Source of the DNA: Acidobacteriaceae bacterium
GTDB taxonomy: Bacteria; Acidobacteriota; Terriglobia; Terriglobales; Acidobacteriaceae
Reading direction: 5' to 3'
NCBI GenBank assembly: GCA_003162255.1
Contig: PMMJ01000411.1
Coordinates: forward strand, 1-7,494
Length of the DNA: 7,494 nucleotides
Part shown: one piece after another, positions 1 through 6,039 of the stretch
How positions within the stretch are numbered: the stretch's first letter is position 1
How the letters are laid out: each line of letters starts with the position of its first letter
Notes under the pieces: generated by a model
Seen by the model: the letters and a program-made list of their open reading frames with translations, nothing else
What the model was told of the DNA's origin: nothing
Database searches by the model: none
Translations under genes and position numbers: made by a program

Positions 1-1032
1 TCGAACGAAGGCGTCATCCTGATGGCGGCGACCAACCGTCCCGATGTGCTTGATCCGGCGTTGTTGCGCCCGGGCCGTTTCGACCGGCGCGTGGTGGTGA
101 ATCGTCCCGATGTTCGCGGACGCGAAGAAATTCTGCGTGTGCACACCCGCAAGATTCCTCTCGCCGACGATGTCGATTTGTCGGTGCTCGCTCGCGGCAC
201 TCCGGGATTCTCCGGCGCGGACTTGGCCAACATGGTGAACGAAGCGGCACTGGCGGCGGCGCGGCAAAACCGCAAGGCCGTCCTGATGTACGACTTCGAA
301 GTGGCGAAAGATAAAGTGCTGATGGGCGTGGAACGCAAGTCGCTTCTGCTCTCCGATGAGGAGAAAAAGAACACCGCGTACCACGAGGCCGGACACGCGC
401 TGGTCGCCGCCATGCTGCCGCACTCCGACCCGGTGCACAAAGTCACGATCATTCCGCGCGGCATGGCTCTCGGCTTGACCATGCAGTTGCCGACCGACGA
501 TCGCCACAACTACTACAAGAACTATCTCGAAACGCAGGTCGCCATCCTGATGGGCGGGCGCATTGCGGAAGAGATTTTCCTGAACCAGATGTCGACCGGC
601 GCGGGCAACGATATTGAGCGGGCCACGGAACTGGCGCGCAAGATGGTTTGCGAGTGGGGCATGAGCGACTTGGGACCGGTGACCTTCGGCAAGAAAGAAG
701 AGCAGATTTTCCTGGGACGCGAGATCTCGCAACACCGCGACTACAGCGAAGCCACCGCCATCCAGATCGACGAAGAAGTCCGGAAGATGGTGAGCCGAGG
801 GTACGCGACGGCGAAGGGAATCCTCTCGGAGAATCGCGAAACCCTGATTCGGATCGCCAAGGCGCTGATCGAGCGCGAAGTGCTGGACGCCTCCGAGATC
901 AAGATGCTGGTCGAGGGTGTGGATCTTCCGCCGATCAAGCCGCTGCCGGCCAAGACCGACGACGGCGTGCAGCAGGTGATCAAGCCGGACCGGGTTCCAG
1001 CGAAAAGCGGCGAGCGTCCGGCAACCGCGTAA
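1..1032 (+). CDS. ftsH: ATP-dependent zinc metalloprotease FtsH, C-terminal part (5' end outside window)
   Basis: FtsH is a membrane-anchored hexameric AAA+ protease that unfolds and degrades membrane and short-lived cytoplasmic proteins. The frame is open from base 1, so the N-terminal membrane segments, Walker A and Walker B lie outside the window and 343 residues remain. Visible are the AAA second region of homology (NRPDVLDPALLRPGRFDRR) with the arginine-finger pair R26 and R29 in window numbering, the lid helix region (GTPGFSGADLANMVNEAAL), the M41 zinc site HEAGH at residues 128-132, and the third zinc ligand D204 in GAGNDIERAT. The peptidase domain is followed by a short polar, Pro/Lys-rich tail ending SGERPATA. 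All catalytic residues in view are intact. Downstream is a repeat-rich spacer and a terminator-like palindrome, so ftsH probably ends its transcript here. Identification is essentially certain from the motif set. Confidence 0.98.
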   Translation, partial: SNEGVILMAATNRPDVLDPALLRPGRFDRRVVVNRPDVRGREEILRVHTRKIPLADDVDLSVLARGTPGFSGADLANMVNEAALAAARQNRKAVLMYDFEVAKDKVLMGVERKSLLLSDEEKKNTAYHEAGHALVAAMLPHSDPVHKVTIIPRGMALGLTMQLPTDDRHNYYKNYLETQVAILMGGRIAEEIFLNQMSTGAGNDIERATELARKMVCEWGMSDLGPVTFGKKEEQIFLGREISQHRDYSEATAIQIDEEVRKMVSRGYATAKGILSENRETLIRIAKALIEREVLDASEIKMLVEGVDLPPIKPLPAKTDDGVQQVIKPDRVPAKSGERPATA

Positions 1033-1045
1033 GACAATAAGATAA

Positions 1046-1112
1046 GTGGAGCGACGGGCGTCTCGCCCGTCCAAGTTGCACAGCCGCCGGGCGGGGACGC
1101 CCGGCTCTCCAC
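1046..1112. repeat. BIME-like composite of two inverted hairpin repeats
   Basis: Two GC-rich hairpins lie head to head. The first is 1053-1071 (stem GACGGGCG/CGCCCGTC, loop TCT) and the second 1086-1105 (stem GCCGGGCG/CGCCCGGC, loop GGGA). They are enclosed by outer inverted arms GTGGAG (1046-1051) and CTCCAC (1107-1112). Reverse-complementing the right half gives nearly the left half, and the one stem difference is a compensated pair (A:T in one, C:G in the other). This matches the architecture of paired REP elements (BIMEs). A related copy lies at 5992-6011. Neither hairpin has a following T-run, so a terminator role is less likely. Confidence 0.7.
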
Positions 1113-1136
1113 GAGTAAGGGCCACATCCTTCACTG

Positions 1137-1164
1137 GGCGGCCAATTGGCCGCCTATAGTTTTT
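1137..1164 (+). terminator. Candidate intrinsic terminator after ftsH
   Basis: An 18-base perfect palindrome (1137-1154; 7-base arms GGCGGCC/GGCCGCC around AATT) is followed by TATAG and then five T (1160-1164). The stem is very stable and the T-run is offset by about five bases, so termination is plausible but not certain. It lies 104 bases after the ftsH stop and 75 bases before the next start, which suits the end of the ftsH transcript. Confidence 0.45.
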
Positions 1165-1238
1165 GCTGGGTTTGGCGTCAACGCCATTACGTCCAAGATC
1201 CTCCCACCGACCCCTGCCGTGCGATACTTGTACGCATT

Positions 1239-2000
1239 GTGAACCTGACTCTCAATTCCAAAGTTGCTCTTATCACCGGCGGCTCGCGCGGAATCGGCGC
1301 GGCGACAGTGCGGTTGTTTGTGGCCGCCGGCGCGAAAGTTGTCTTCAATTATCAAGCGGCGAAGGCGCAAGCCGAGGACCTGGTGCGCGAATGTGGCGCG
1401 GAAAACTGCCGCGCCGTCGAGAGCGATCTTTCCACTACGGCGGGGGCGCAACAACTCGTATCGTCCGCCATCGCGGCCTTCGGACGCCTCGACATTCTGG
1501 TCGCGAATCATGGCATCTGGCCGCCTGACGATGCTCCCGTAGATCGCATGTCCGACGCACAATGGCATCGCACGATCGCGGTGAATCTCGACAGCGTGTT
1601 CTCGCTCGTCAAGCATTCGGTCGCGCAGATGAAAAAGCAAGGCAGCGGCCACATCGTGCTGGTCAGTTCGACCGCCGGCCAGCGTGGCGAAGCCTTTCAC
1701 TGCGATTATGCGGCCAGCAAAGGCGCGCTGATCAGCATGGTGAAAGGGCTCTCGACGGAACTGGCGCGCGACGGCATTCATGTCAATTGCGTGGCGCCGG
1801 GCTGGGTGGCAACGGATATGTCGGCGGCGGCGCTGAGCCATCCGCCAACGCGCGAAAAAGTCTTTCGATCCATCCCGCTGGGCCGCGTGGGAACGCCGGA
1901 CGAAATCGCGGGGCCGATTCTTTTCCTGTGCACACCCTACGCCGGATTTATCACCGGCGAAGTTTTCAACGTCAACGGCGGCGCCGTGCTGGTGGGGTAG
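1239..2000 (+). CDS. SDR-family oxidoreductase, FabG-like (3-oxoacyl-ACP reductase type)
   Basis: This is a classical short-chain dehydrogenase/reductase of 253 residues, predicted cytoplasmic and NAD(P)H-dependent. It shows the cofactor loop TGGSRGIG (residues 13-20), an N90-H91-G92 in place of the usual NAG, and the catalytic tetrad N116, S144, Y157 and K161 (YAASK), with S-to-Y spacing of 13 as expected. PGWVATDM and the C-terminal GEVFNVNGG are typical of FabG-like enzymes. Beta-strand 2 ends FNYQ without an acidic residue, which suggests NADPH preference. The GTG at 1239 is chosen because MNLTLNSKVALITGG starts at the normal distance from the cofactor loop. A longer in-frame TTG at 1146 falls inside the terminator palindrome. 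No Shine-Dalgarno is visible; a GATACT (1223-1228) with upstream TG could be a -10 giving a nearly leaderless message. The substrate cannot be told: no other fatty acid genes are adjacent, so a dehydrogenase of another pathway is possible. Confidence 0.93.
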   Translation: MNLTLNSKVALITGGSRGIGAATVRLFVAAGAKVVFNYQAAKAQAEDLVRECGAENCRAVESDLSTTAGAQQLVSSAIAAFGRLDILVANHGIWPPDDAPVDRMSDAQWHRTIAVNLDSVFSLVKHSVAQMKKQGSGHIVLVSSTAGQRGEAFHCDYAASKGALISMVKGLSTELARDGIHVNCVAPGWVATDMSAAALSHPPTREKVFRSIPLGRVGTPDEIAGPILFLCTPYAGFITGEVFNVNGGAVLVG

Positions 2001-2003
2001 AGG

Positions 2004-2022
2004 AGTCGCGCTCCGCGTGACT
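2004..2022. repeat. Intergenic hairpin repeat, 8-base stem
   Basis: AGTCGCGC and GCGTGACT pair over 8 positions (one G:T wobble) around a TCC loop, immediately after the dehydrogenase stop. An imperfect palindrome GGGCGATCGTCC follows at 2026-2037. Stem and loop sizes match the other intergenic hairpins in this window, but the bases differ. There is no T-run, so I do not call it a terminator. Confidence 0.45.
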
Positions 2023-2094
2023 GGAGGGCGATCGTCCCCACGTGCTCTCCGGTACAGCTAAAATCATTCAGGGTGCTTCTAACCCAACAGAATC

Positions 2095-2979
2095 ATGAAT
2101 CGTCTTTTCCTTGTTTTGCTGCTGTGCGCGCTGGGCGGTGCCCAGACCGCTCCCACGCCCGCTCCCCCGCAACCCGGCGCTCAGCCCGCCGTCAACATGA
2201 ACGACTCCGACAACGCGCGCCAGGCGCGAGCGCTTCTGGAGAAGACGATCGAGGCGCTGGGCGGGCAGCCCTACCTCACCTATGAAAACCGGGTTGAGGA
2301 AGGCCGCTATTATCCCCTCTATCACGGGCGCACCAACAGCACCGGGATTCCCTACCGATACTACGTCGAGTATCCCGACAAGGACCGTTTCGAAGTCCTC
2401 CGCATGAAAGACATTCATATCATCCCAGGGGAGATTGACATCGGCGGCGTCAAGTCCAAGAAGGTCGACCTTGCCCTGATTCACAACGGCGACAAAGGAT
2501 ACGAGGTTACCTACAAGGGAACGGCGGCGCAGGAGCCGCTGGATTTGGAGAATTATCTCCGCCGTCGTCAGCATTCGCTGGAATGGATCTTCCGCAAGTG
2601 GATACGCGATCCAAACGTCGCTTTCTTCTATGATGGGATTGCGGTGGTGGATGGGAAGGCAACCGAAGGAGTCACGCTGCTCAACGGCCAGAACGACTCG
2701 GTGAGCGTCTTTCTGGACCAGAATACGCACTATCCGATCAAGATCAGTTATTCCTGGCGCGATCCGAAAGACAAGCAGAAAAATGTCGAAGAAGAGATTT
2801 ACGATAGTTACAAACTGGTGCAGGGAATCTGGACCCCTCACTCCATTACCCGCTATTTCAACGGAGAGACTTCACAACAGCGCTTCATCAACACGGCCAG
2901 CTACAACCTGAAGTTGCCGGATTCGATGTTCGAAGCGGCGGTGACCTATGACCCCAAAGTGCCGCTGAAGAAACGGTAG
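2095..2979 (+). CDS. Exported LolA-like (outer membrane lipoprotein-sorting type) hypothetical protein
   Basis: A 294-residue secreted protein. Residues 1-16 look like a Sec signal peptide (MNR, then a Leu-rich core, then ALGGA) with likely cleavage after A16. The Cys in the core is preceded by Leu-Leu-Leu, so it is not a lipobox. A Pro/Ala-rich linker (18-34) precedes a helix (about 39-55) with the ALGG motif at 54-57. The remainder, to about 290, alternates short polar and aromatic strands (YRYYVEYPDKDRFEV, YPIKISYSWRDP, TPHSITRYFNG), as in the half-barrel LolA/LolB-like fold. This resembles exported proteins common in Acidobacteria that are annotated as outer membrane lipoprotein-sorting protein. 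That family match is from memory and the function is unproven. No Shine-Dalgarno precedes the ATG; TAAAAT (2059-2064) could be a -10. lpxC follows on the same strand after 207 bases, so shared transcription is possible but there is hairpin structure between them. Confidence 0.85.
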   Translation: MNRLFLVLLLCALGGAQTAPTPAPPQPGAQPAVNMNDSDNARQARALLEKTIEALGGQPYLTYENRVEEGRYYPLYHGRTNSTGIPYRYYVEYPDKDRFEVLRMKDIHIIPGEIDIGGVKSKKVDLALIHNGDKGYEVTYKGTAAQEPLDLENYLRRRQHSLEWIFRKWIRDPNVAFFYDGIAVVDGKATEGVTLLNGQNDSVSVFLDQNTHYPIKISYSWRDPKDKQKNVEEEIYDSYKLVQGIWTPHSITRYFNGETSQQRFINTASYNLKLPDSMFEAAVTYDPKVPLKKR

Positions 2980-3099
2980 AATTGCCGGCAAAATGGGCCC
3001 AAAAGTTACTTAAGTACCGGAAAACACAGCAAGTTCTTCCCCGGTTAACCTCTAACATCTGCAACTGCCTGAACAAGTTAGCCCACGCACCGGTTCCCA

Positions 3100-3126
3100 A
3101 GCCACGGAGTGTGGCTCTTTTGCCAC
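3100..3126 (+). promoter_or_regulatory. Terminator/attenuator-like competing hairpins ahead of lpxC
   Basis: AGCCAC (3100-3105) pairs with GTGGCT (3111-3116) around a 5-base loop and is followed by C and TTTT (3118-3121), a weak intrinsic terminator shape. The same GTGGC (3111-3115) can instead pair with GCCAC at 3122-3126 around TCTTTT. The two hairpins exclude each other, as in attenuators. It could be the terminator of the upstream gene, a regulatory leader of lpxC, or chance, as the stems are only 5-6 bases. Confidence 0.35.
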
Positions 3127-3186
3127 ATACACAAGTGGGCACATCCCTGTAAGCTGATACATAGCAAAAGACTTACATCTTCCCCG

Positions 3187-4086
3187 TTGACACACGAGCA
3201 GACAATTCGTGCTGCAGTGACCTGCACAGGAGTGGGGCTGCACAGTGGCGCTCCGGTCAGTTTGCGGATTCTGCCTGCGCCCGCGGGAACAGGAATCGTA
3301 TTTCACCGCACCGACCTGGACGGCTTCGCGATCGAAGCCAGCGGACGCAACGTGGCCCGCGTCAGTTACGCCACCAGTTTGATGAAGAAGGGCGTGCTCA
3401 TCTCCACCACCGAGCACCTGCTCTCGGCGTTTACCGGAGTCGGCATCGACAACGCCATCGTCGAACTGGACAATCTTGAACTGCCCATGCTCGATGGCAG
3501 CGCCCGTCCCTTTGTCGAAATGATTCAGAAGGCCGGGATTCGGCGGCAGCGCAAAGCGCGCACTTATCTCCGGATCGTGCGCGAGATCGAGTTGCGCGAG
3601 GGCGATAAATTCATTGCCGTGTATCCGGCGGACATTTATTCCGTTGCGTATTCCATTAACTTTCCTCATCCACTCATTGGCAAACAGAGCTTCTGCGTAC
3701 GGCTGACCAATGGCAGCTATCTGAAAGAGATCGCGCCGGCGCGCACTTTCGGATTTCTGCACGAAGCCGACGCCATGCGCCAGCAGGGATTGATTCGCGG
3801 CGCGTCGACTGAGAACGCCATCGTGCTGAACCGCGACGAAGTGCTGAACCCGCCGTTGCGGTTCCCCGACGAGTTCGTGCGCCACAAAGTTCTGGATCTG
3901 ATCGGCGACCTGGCGCTGATCGGCAAGCACATACTGGGTTCGGTGGTGGCCGACCGCGCCGGCCACGCCATGCACACCGCGCTGGTATCGCGCATTTTAC
4001 GCGACCGCTCGTATTGGGAAGAAACAACGCTGGAAGATGAACCTGCACACCCGGTGCCCGCGTCCCCGGTTAGTCTTAGCGTCTAG
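3187..4086 (+). CDS. lpxC: UDP-3-O-acyl-N-acetylglucosamine deacetylase
   Basis: LpxC is the cytoplasmic Zn enzyme that removes the N-acetyl group of UDP-3-O-acyl-GlcNAc, the committed step of lipid A synthesis. From the TTG at 3187 the protein has 299 residues (E. coli 305). It shows the N-terminal GVGLHSG, E76-H77 in TTEHLLSAFTG (general base and Zn ligand), LDGSARPFV, and ARTFGFLHE. FVRHKVLDLIGD carries Zn ligands H233 and D237 with K234 and D241, and the catalytic H260 is in AGHAMH. All are intact. No ATG lies near the conserved N-terminus. The TTG start gives MTHEQTIRAAVTCTGVGLHSG at the usual distance, whereas an in-frame GTG at 3109 would add a 26-residue leader (MWLFCHIHKW) that is unlike the family and overlaps the leader hairpins. 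No Shine-Dalgarno is visible. The C-terminus PASPVSLSV is short and non-polar at the end. It converges with the next gene over a heptamer repeat. Confidence 0.97.
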   Translation: MTHEQTIRAAVTCTGVGLHSGAPVSLRILPAPAGTGIVFHRTDLDGFAIEASGRNVARVSYATSLMKKGVLISTTEHLLSAFTGVGIDNAIVELDNLELPMLDGSARPFVEMIQKAGIRRQRKARTYLRIVREIELREGDKFIAVYPADIYSVAYSINFPHPLIGKQSFCVRLTNGSYLKEIAPARTFGFLHEADAMRQQGLIRGASTENAIVLNRDEVLNPPLRFPDEFVRHKVLDLIGDLALIGKHILGSVVADRAGHAMHTALVSRILRDRSYWEETTLEDEPAHPVPASPVSLSV

Positions 4087-4089
4087 TAA

Positions 4090-4144
4090 AGGTGTTAGGT
4101 TTCGGAGCTTGTTCTCCTGAGACCTGAGACCTAACACCTGAGAC
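4090..4144. repeat. CTGAGAC heptamer array with inverted repeat, between convergent genes
   Basis: Four head-to-tail heptamers run 4117-4144: CTGAGAC, CTGAGAC, CTAACAC, CTGAGAC. The variant third unit forms the right arm (ACCTAACACCT, 4129-4139) of an 11-base perfect inverted repeat whose left arm AGGTGTTAGGT is at 4090-4100. The element starts 4 bases after the lpxC stop and ends 7 bases before the stop of the opposing gene. It may act as a bidirectional transcript end, although there is no strong T-run. Confidence 0.65.
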
Positions 4145-4151
4145 CTTTCAT

Positions 4152-4379
4152 TCAATCGGCGGGTTGTGGCACATTCCACTCGTAAGGCAATCCTTGTTCT
4201 GACAGCAGGCGCTGCAGTTCGGCTTCCGCTTCGGCGCGGACGCGGCCGGCAAAGGCGTTCGCGCTCTGGCGGTGCTCGGCGCCGAGCGCGGAGAAGCGCG
4301 CATCCCGGTAAGGCTGGTCCTCTTCCAAATGGCGCAACCAGCGCTCGGTTCTGGCGATTCTTTCTTCCAGGGTAATCAT
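4152..4379 (-). CDS. Small hypothetical protein, charged and helical (75 residues)
   Basis: I do not recognise the family. The ATG at 4379 gives 75 residues starting MITLEERIARTERWLRHLEED. Residues 1-20 and about 44-62 (AGRVRAEAEAELQRLLSEQ) look like amphipathic, partly coiled-coil helices, and the end is Pro/Trp-containing (GLPYEWNVPQPAD). There is no signal peptide, membrane segment or cysteine. A weak AGGA lies 10 bases before the start. A longer reading to 4529 is open but runs through the hairpin-rich spacer and reads as non-protein sequence, so I reject it. It lies downstream of the receiver-PilZ gene on the same strand, 235 bases away, and converges with lpxC. Being short, it could be a chance frame, but the composition of residues 1-62 favours a real protein. 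Confidence 0.6.
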   Translation of the reverse strand: MITLEERIARTERWLRHLEEDQPYRDARFSALGAEHRQSANAFAGRVRAEAEAELQRLLSEQGLPYEWNVPQPAD

Positions 4380-4404
4380 GGCAATGCGATCCTGCGTGGG
4401 AGAT

Positions 4405-4577
4405 GAGTCGCGGCAAGCCGCGTCTCTACAGTGCCACAGCAGTGGCGGGATGCAAGTTGCAAGCTGGATGCCGGTGGGTGGGAGCGAATCTCGATTTGCT
4501 ATAGAGGGAGCCAGGGACGGGAAGGGCACGGCTTCAGCCGTGCCGCCATGGCCTGCAACGGTGTCCGGCTTTAGCCG
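4405..4577. repeat. Cluster of hairpin repeats in the 235-base spacer 4380-4614
   Basis: Four hairpins are packed in this non-coding spacer. 4405-4426 has GAG-T-CGCGGC pairing with GCCGCG-T-CTC with a T:T mismatch. 4433-4446 is GCCAC/GTGGC. 4525-4544 is GGCACGGC/GCCGTGCC with a TTCA loop. 4566-4577 is CGGC/GCCG with a TTTA loop. The last two share the form CGGC-TTnA-GCCG. Apart from these I see no gene in the spacer. Such short GC hairpins look like dispersed REP-type repeats; transcript-ending or RNA-stabilising roles are possible. Confidence 0.55.
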
Positions 4578-4614
4578 CTGAGGGTGCGCACTCTACGCTA
4601 TTACGAGAAATTCA

Positions 4615-5331
4615 TTAGTGAAGCGCCGCGTAGCCTTTTAGCCCCGCAGGCATCTCTTCTTGCAAGCGGTCGGTCAGCCATTTTTCAAGCTGATATTGTG
4701 CGCTCTGCGGAACCTCGATGAAGCGGATGCCGGCGTGGCTGGTTCCGTCGGCCCAGGCGATTTCGCCTTTCAGTTCGAGCGAGATGTTAGCCTTGGGAAG
4801 CGTGAAGCGAAACTGCACCTGCGCCTCCTTGGGTAACTTGCCGACGATGCGTATCGCCATGCCTCCCTCGCTCAAATTAGTGGTTGTAGCGGTCAGTTCC
4901 TGGTCGGGCGCAAGGCTGAGATGCACCGGCATCTCCACTGGATAGCGGAAGTACCGACGTCGTTCCCGCATCATGAAACCGAGCGCCGCATTAATGCAGC
5001 GCGCAGCATGCAGCGGGGTGAGCGGTTTCTGCAGAACGAAGTTCGCTCCCGACCCGAAGGCCGCCTGAGTGGTCGTCTTCCCATTCACCACGGCAAAGGC
5101 TACGGACTTGGCATTGCTTTGAGTATGGCGCAAAACATGCAACAGGCCAAAGCCGTTCGGCAGATCGTCGCAGTCGATGATAACCGCATCGAACTTGCGC
5201 TTCGCCAGCATATCGTTGCCCGACTGGGACTCGGTGCAAACCTCAATATTGACCGAGATCTTCTCCAGTGTCGGACGCAGCACGCCGAGCAAACCGGCGT
5301 CATGGCTGACGAGAAGAGAATCCAGATTCAT
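4615..5331 (-). CDS. Receiver-like plus PilZ domain protein (candidate c-di-GMP effector)
   Basis: A 238-residue two-domain cytoplasmic protein. Residues 1-120 resemble a CheY-type receiver: candidate phospho-acceptor D53 (VIIDCDD) and K102 (VLQKP) are kept. The usual N-terminal acidic pair is reduced to H10-D11 (LLVSHD), and the T/S switch position appears to be N83. Residues 121-225 form a PilZ domain with both c-di-GMP motifs, R125-xxx-R129 (RRYFR) and N152-x-S154-xx-G157 (NLSEGG), so nucleotide binding is likely. It may link an input at the receiver to c-di-GMP signalling in motility, pili or surface growth; the target is unknown and no partner kinase is nearby. The start at 5331 is chosen because the receiver's first strand begins at once; AGGAG lies only 2 bases upstream. 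An upstream in-frame ATG at 5403 has a better-spaced GGAGG (5411-5415) and would add 24 residues. It diverges from folK. Confidence 0.88.
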   Translation of the reverse strand: MNLDSLLVSHDAGLLGVLRPTLEKISVNIEVCTESQSGNDMLAKRKFDAVIIDCDDLPNGFGLLHVLRHTQSNAKSVAFAVVNGKTTTQAAFGSGANFVLQKPLTPLHAARCINAALGFMMRERRRYFRYPVEMPVHLSLAPDQELTATTTNLSEGGMAIRIVGKLPKEAQVQFRFTLPKANISLELKGEIAWADGTSHAGIRFIEVPQSAQYQLEKWLTDRLQEEMPAGLKGYAALH

Positions 5332-5419
5332 CGCTCCTGCAATCCTACTGGGGCGCGAGCAGCGAAGAAAGTAACGTAGGTATCGGGCGAAAGTACAAGG
5401 CATCGGGGTTCCTCCGTCA

Positions 5420-5452
5420 CCGCGGGAAAATCGCGGCTTTAGTCAGTTTTTT
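5420..5452 (+). promoter_or_regulatory. Hairpin with T-run in the divergent receiver-PilZ/folK region
   Basis: CCGCG (5420-5424) and CGCGG (5432-5436) pair around a 7-base loop, and six T (5447-5452) follow 10 bases later. The gap is long for an intrinsic terminator. The 158-base divergent region must hold the promoters of both flanking genes, but I see no convincing -35/-10 pair for either. Confidence 0.25.
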
Positions 5453-5489
5453 CTGGATTCTTGCGCCTTTCACCGCGAAACTAGCACTG

Positions 5490-5969
5490 GTGGGCGAAAC
5501 CGCTTATCTGTCGCTGGGATCGAACCTGGGAGATCGCGCGGCCAACCTGCGTGCGGCGGTCGCGCAATTGGCCCTAGCCGGCCGCTTGCTGGCGGTCTCC
5601 GCATTCTATGAAACCCAGCCGGTGGACGTTCCCGACCAGCCCTGGTTTCTAAACTGCGTGGTGGCGATTGAAACCGATAAGACGCCGAGAGAATTGCTCC
5701 AGCTTGCATTGCAAGTCGAAGCGGCGATGGGACGTCTCCGTATGCGCAAGAAGGGCGCGCGCAACATTGATATCGATGTGGTGCTGTTTGGGGATCGCGT
5801 GGTGGACGAGCCGAGTTTGAAGATTCCGCATCCGACAATGCATCAGCGGCGGTTCGTACTGGAACCGCTGGTCGAGATCGCTCCCGAGGCGAGCCATCCT
5901 GAACTCGGGAAAACAGCGCGCCAACTGCTGGCGGAGCTGACGGGCGGGCAAACGGTCCGCCGGCTCTGA
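5490..5969 (+). CDS. folK: 2-amino-4-hydroxy-6-hydroxymethyldihydropteridine pyrophosphokinase (HPPK)
   Basis: FolK transfers pyrophosphate from ATP to 6-hydroxymethyl-7,8-dihydropterin, the step before dihydropteroate synthase in folate synthesis. The protein has 159 residues, the same length as E. coli HPPK. It begins YLSLGSNLGDR (5-16), then FYETQPVDVPDQPWFLN (39-55), MGRLRMRKKGARNIDID (80-96) with the Mg-binding D94 and D96, and HPTMHQRRFVLEPLVEIAPE (114-133). All active-site motifs are intact. The GTG at 5490 is the natural start because the first strand follows at once. There is no Shine-Dalgarno, so the message may have a very short leader. Other folate genes (folB, folP) are not in the window. 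It converges with the Cys-rich gene across a hairpin repeat. Confidence 0.97.
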   Translation: MGETAYLSLGSNLGDRAANLRAAVAQLALAGRLLAVSAFYETQPVDVPDQPWFLNCVVAIETDKTPRELLQLALQVEAAMGRLRMRKKGARNIDIDVVLFGDRVVDEPSLKIPHPTMHQRRFVLEPLVEIAPEASHPELGKTARQLLAELTGGQTVRRL

Positions 5970-5991
5970 ATTCCTATACAGCTCACGTAGC

Positions 5992-6011
5992 GACGGCCGC
6001 CCCCGGCCGTC
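5992..6011. repeat. Hairpin repeat related to the pair after ftsH
   Basis: Arms GACGGCCG and CGGCCGTC enclose a CCCC loop. It shares the flanks AGCGACGG and CCGTCC with the hairpin at 1053-1071, and the stem differs by one compensated pair (G:C changed to C:G). It lies between the convergent stops of folK and the Cys-rich gene, 28 bases from the opposing stop, so it could help end both transcripts. Confidence 0.6.
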
Positions 6012-6039
6012 CGGCGTTATTGGAACGGGGAAGCGGATT

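Noticed and set aside
1146..1238. N-terminal extension of the dehydrogenase from a TTG at 1146
   Set aside because: It starts inside the perfect palindrome, and the added residues (MAAYSFCWVWRQRHYVQDPP) are not SDR-like. GTG 1239 gives the family's normal start.
1131..1841. 236-residue open frame on the minus strand over the dehydrogenase
   Set aside because: Antisense to intact SDR motifs; His/Arg-rich shadow composition.
2068..2841. 257-residue open frame on the minus strand over the LolA-like gene
   Set aside because: The plus-strand protein has a signal peptide and fold-like pattern; the antisense frame has none and reads as a shadow.
3187..3215. TTGACA at 3187 as a -35 promoter box
   Set aside because: It coincides with the lpxC start codon, and no -10 box lies 16-18 bases downstream (TGCTGC).
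3052..3975. 307-residue open frame on the minus strand over lpxC
   Set aside because: It lies antisense to the fully motif-supported lpxC; its residues look like reverse-strand GC-rich shadow and it has no known motif.
4117..4144. CRISPR-like array
   Set aside because: Units are 7 bases with no spacers; it is a simple tandem repeat.
4380..4529. N-terminal extension of the 75-residue gene to 4529
   Set aside because: It would translate two hairpin repeats and gives a low-complexity, non-protein-like leader. ATG 4379 begins the helical protein.
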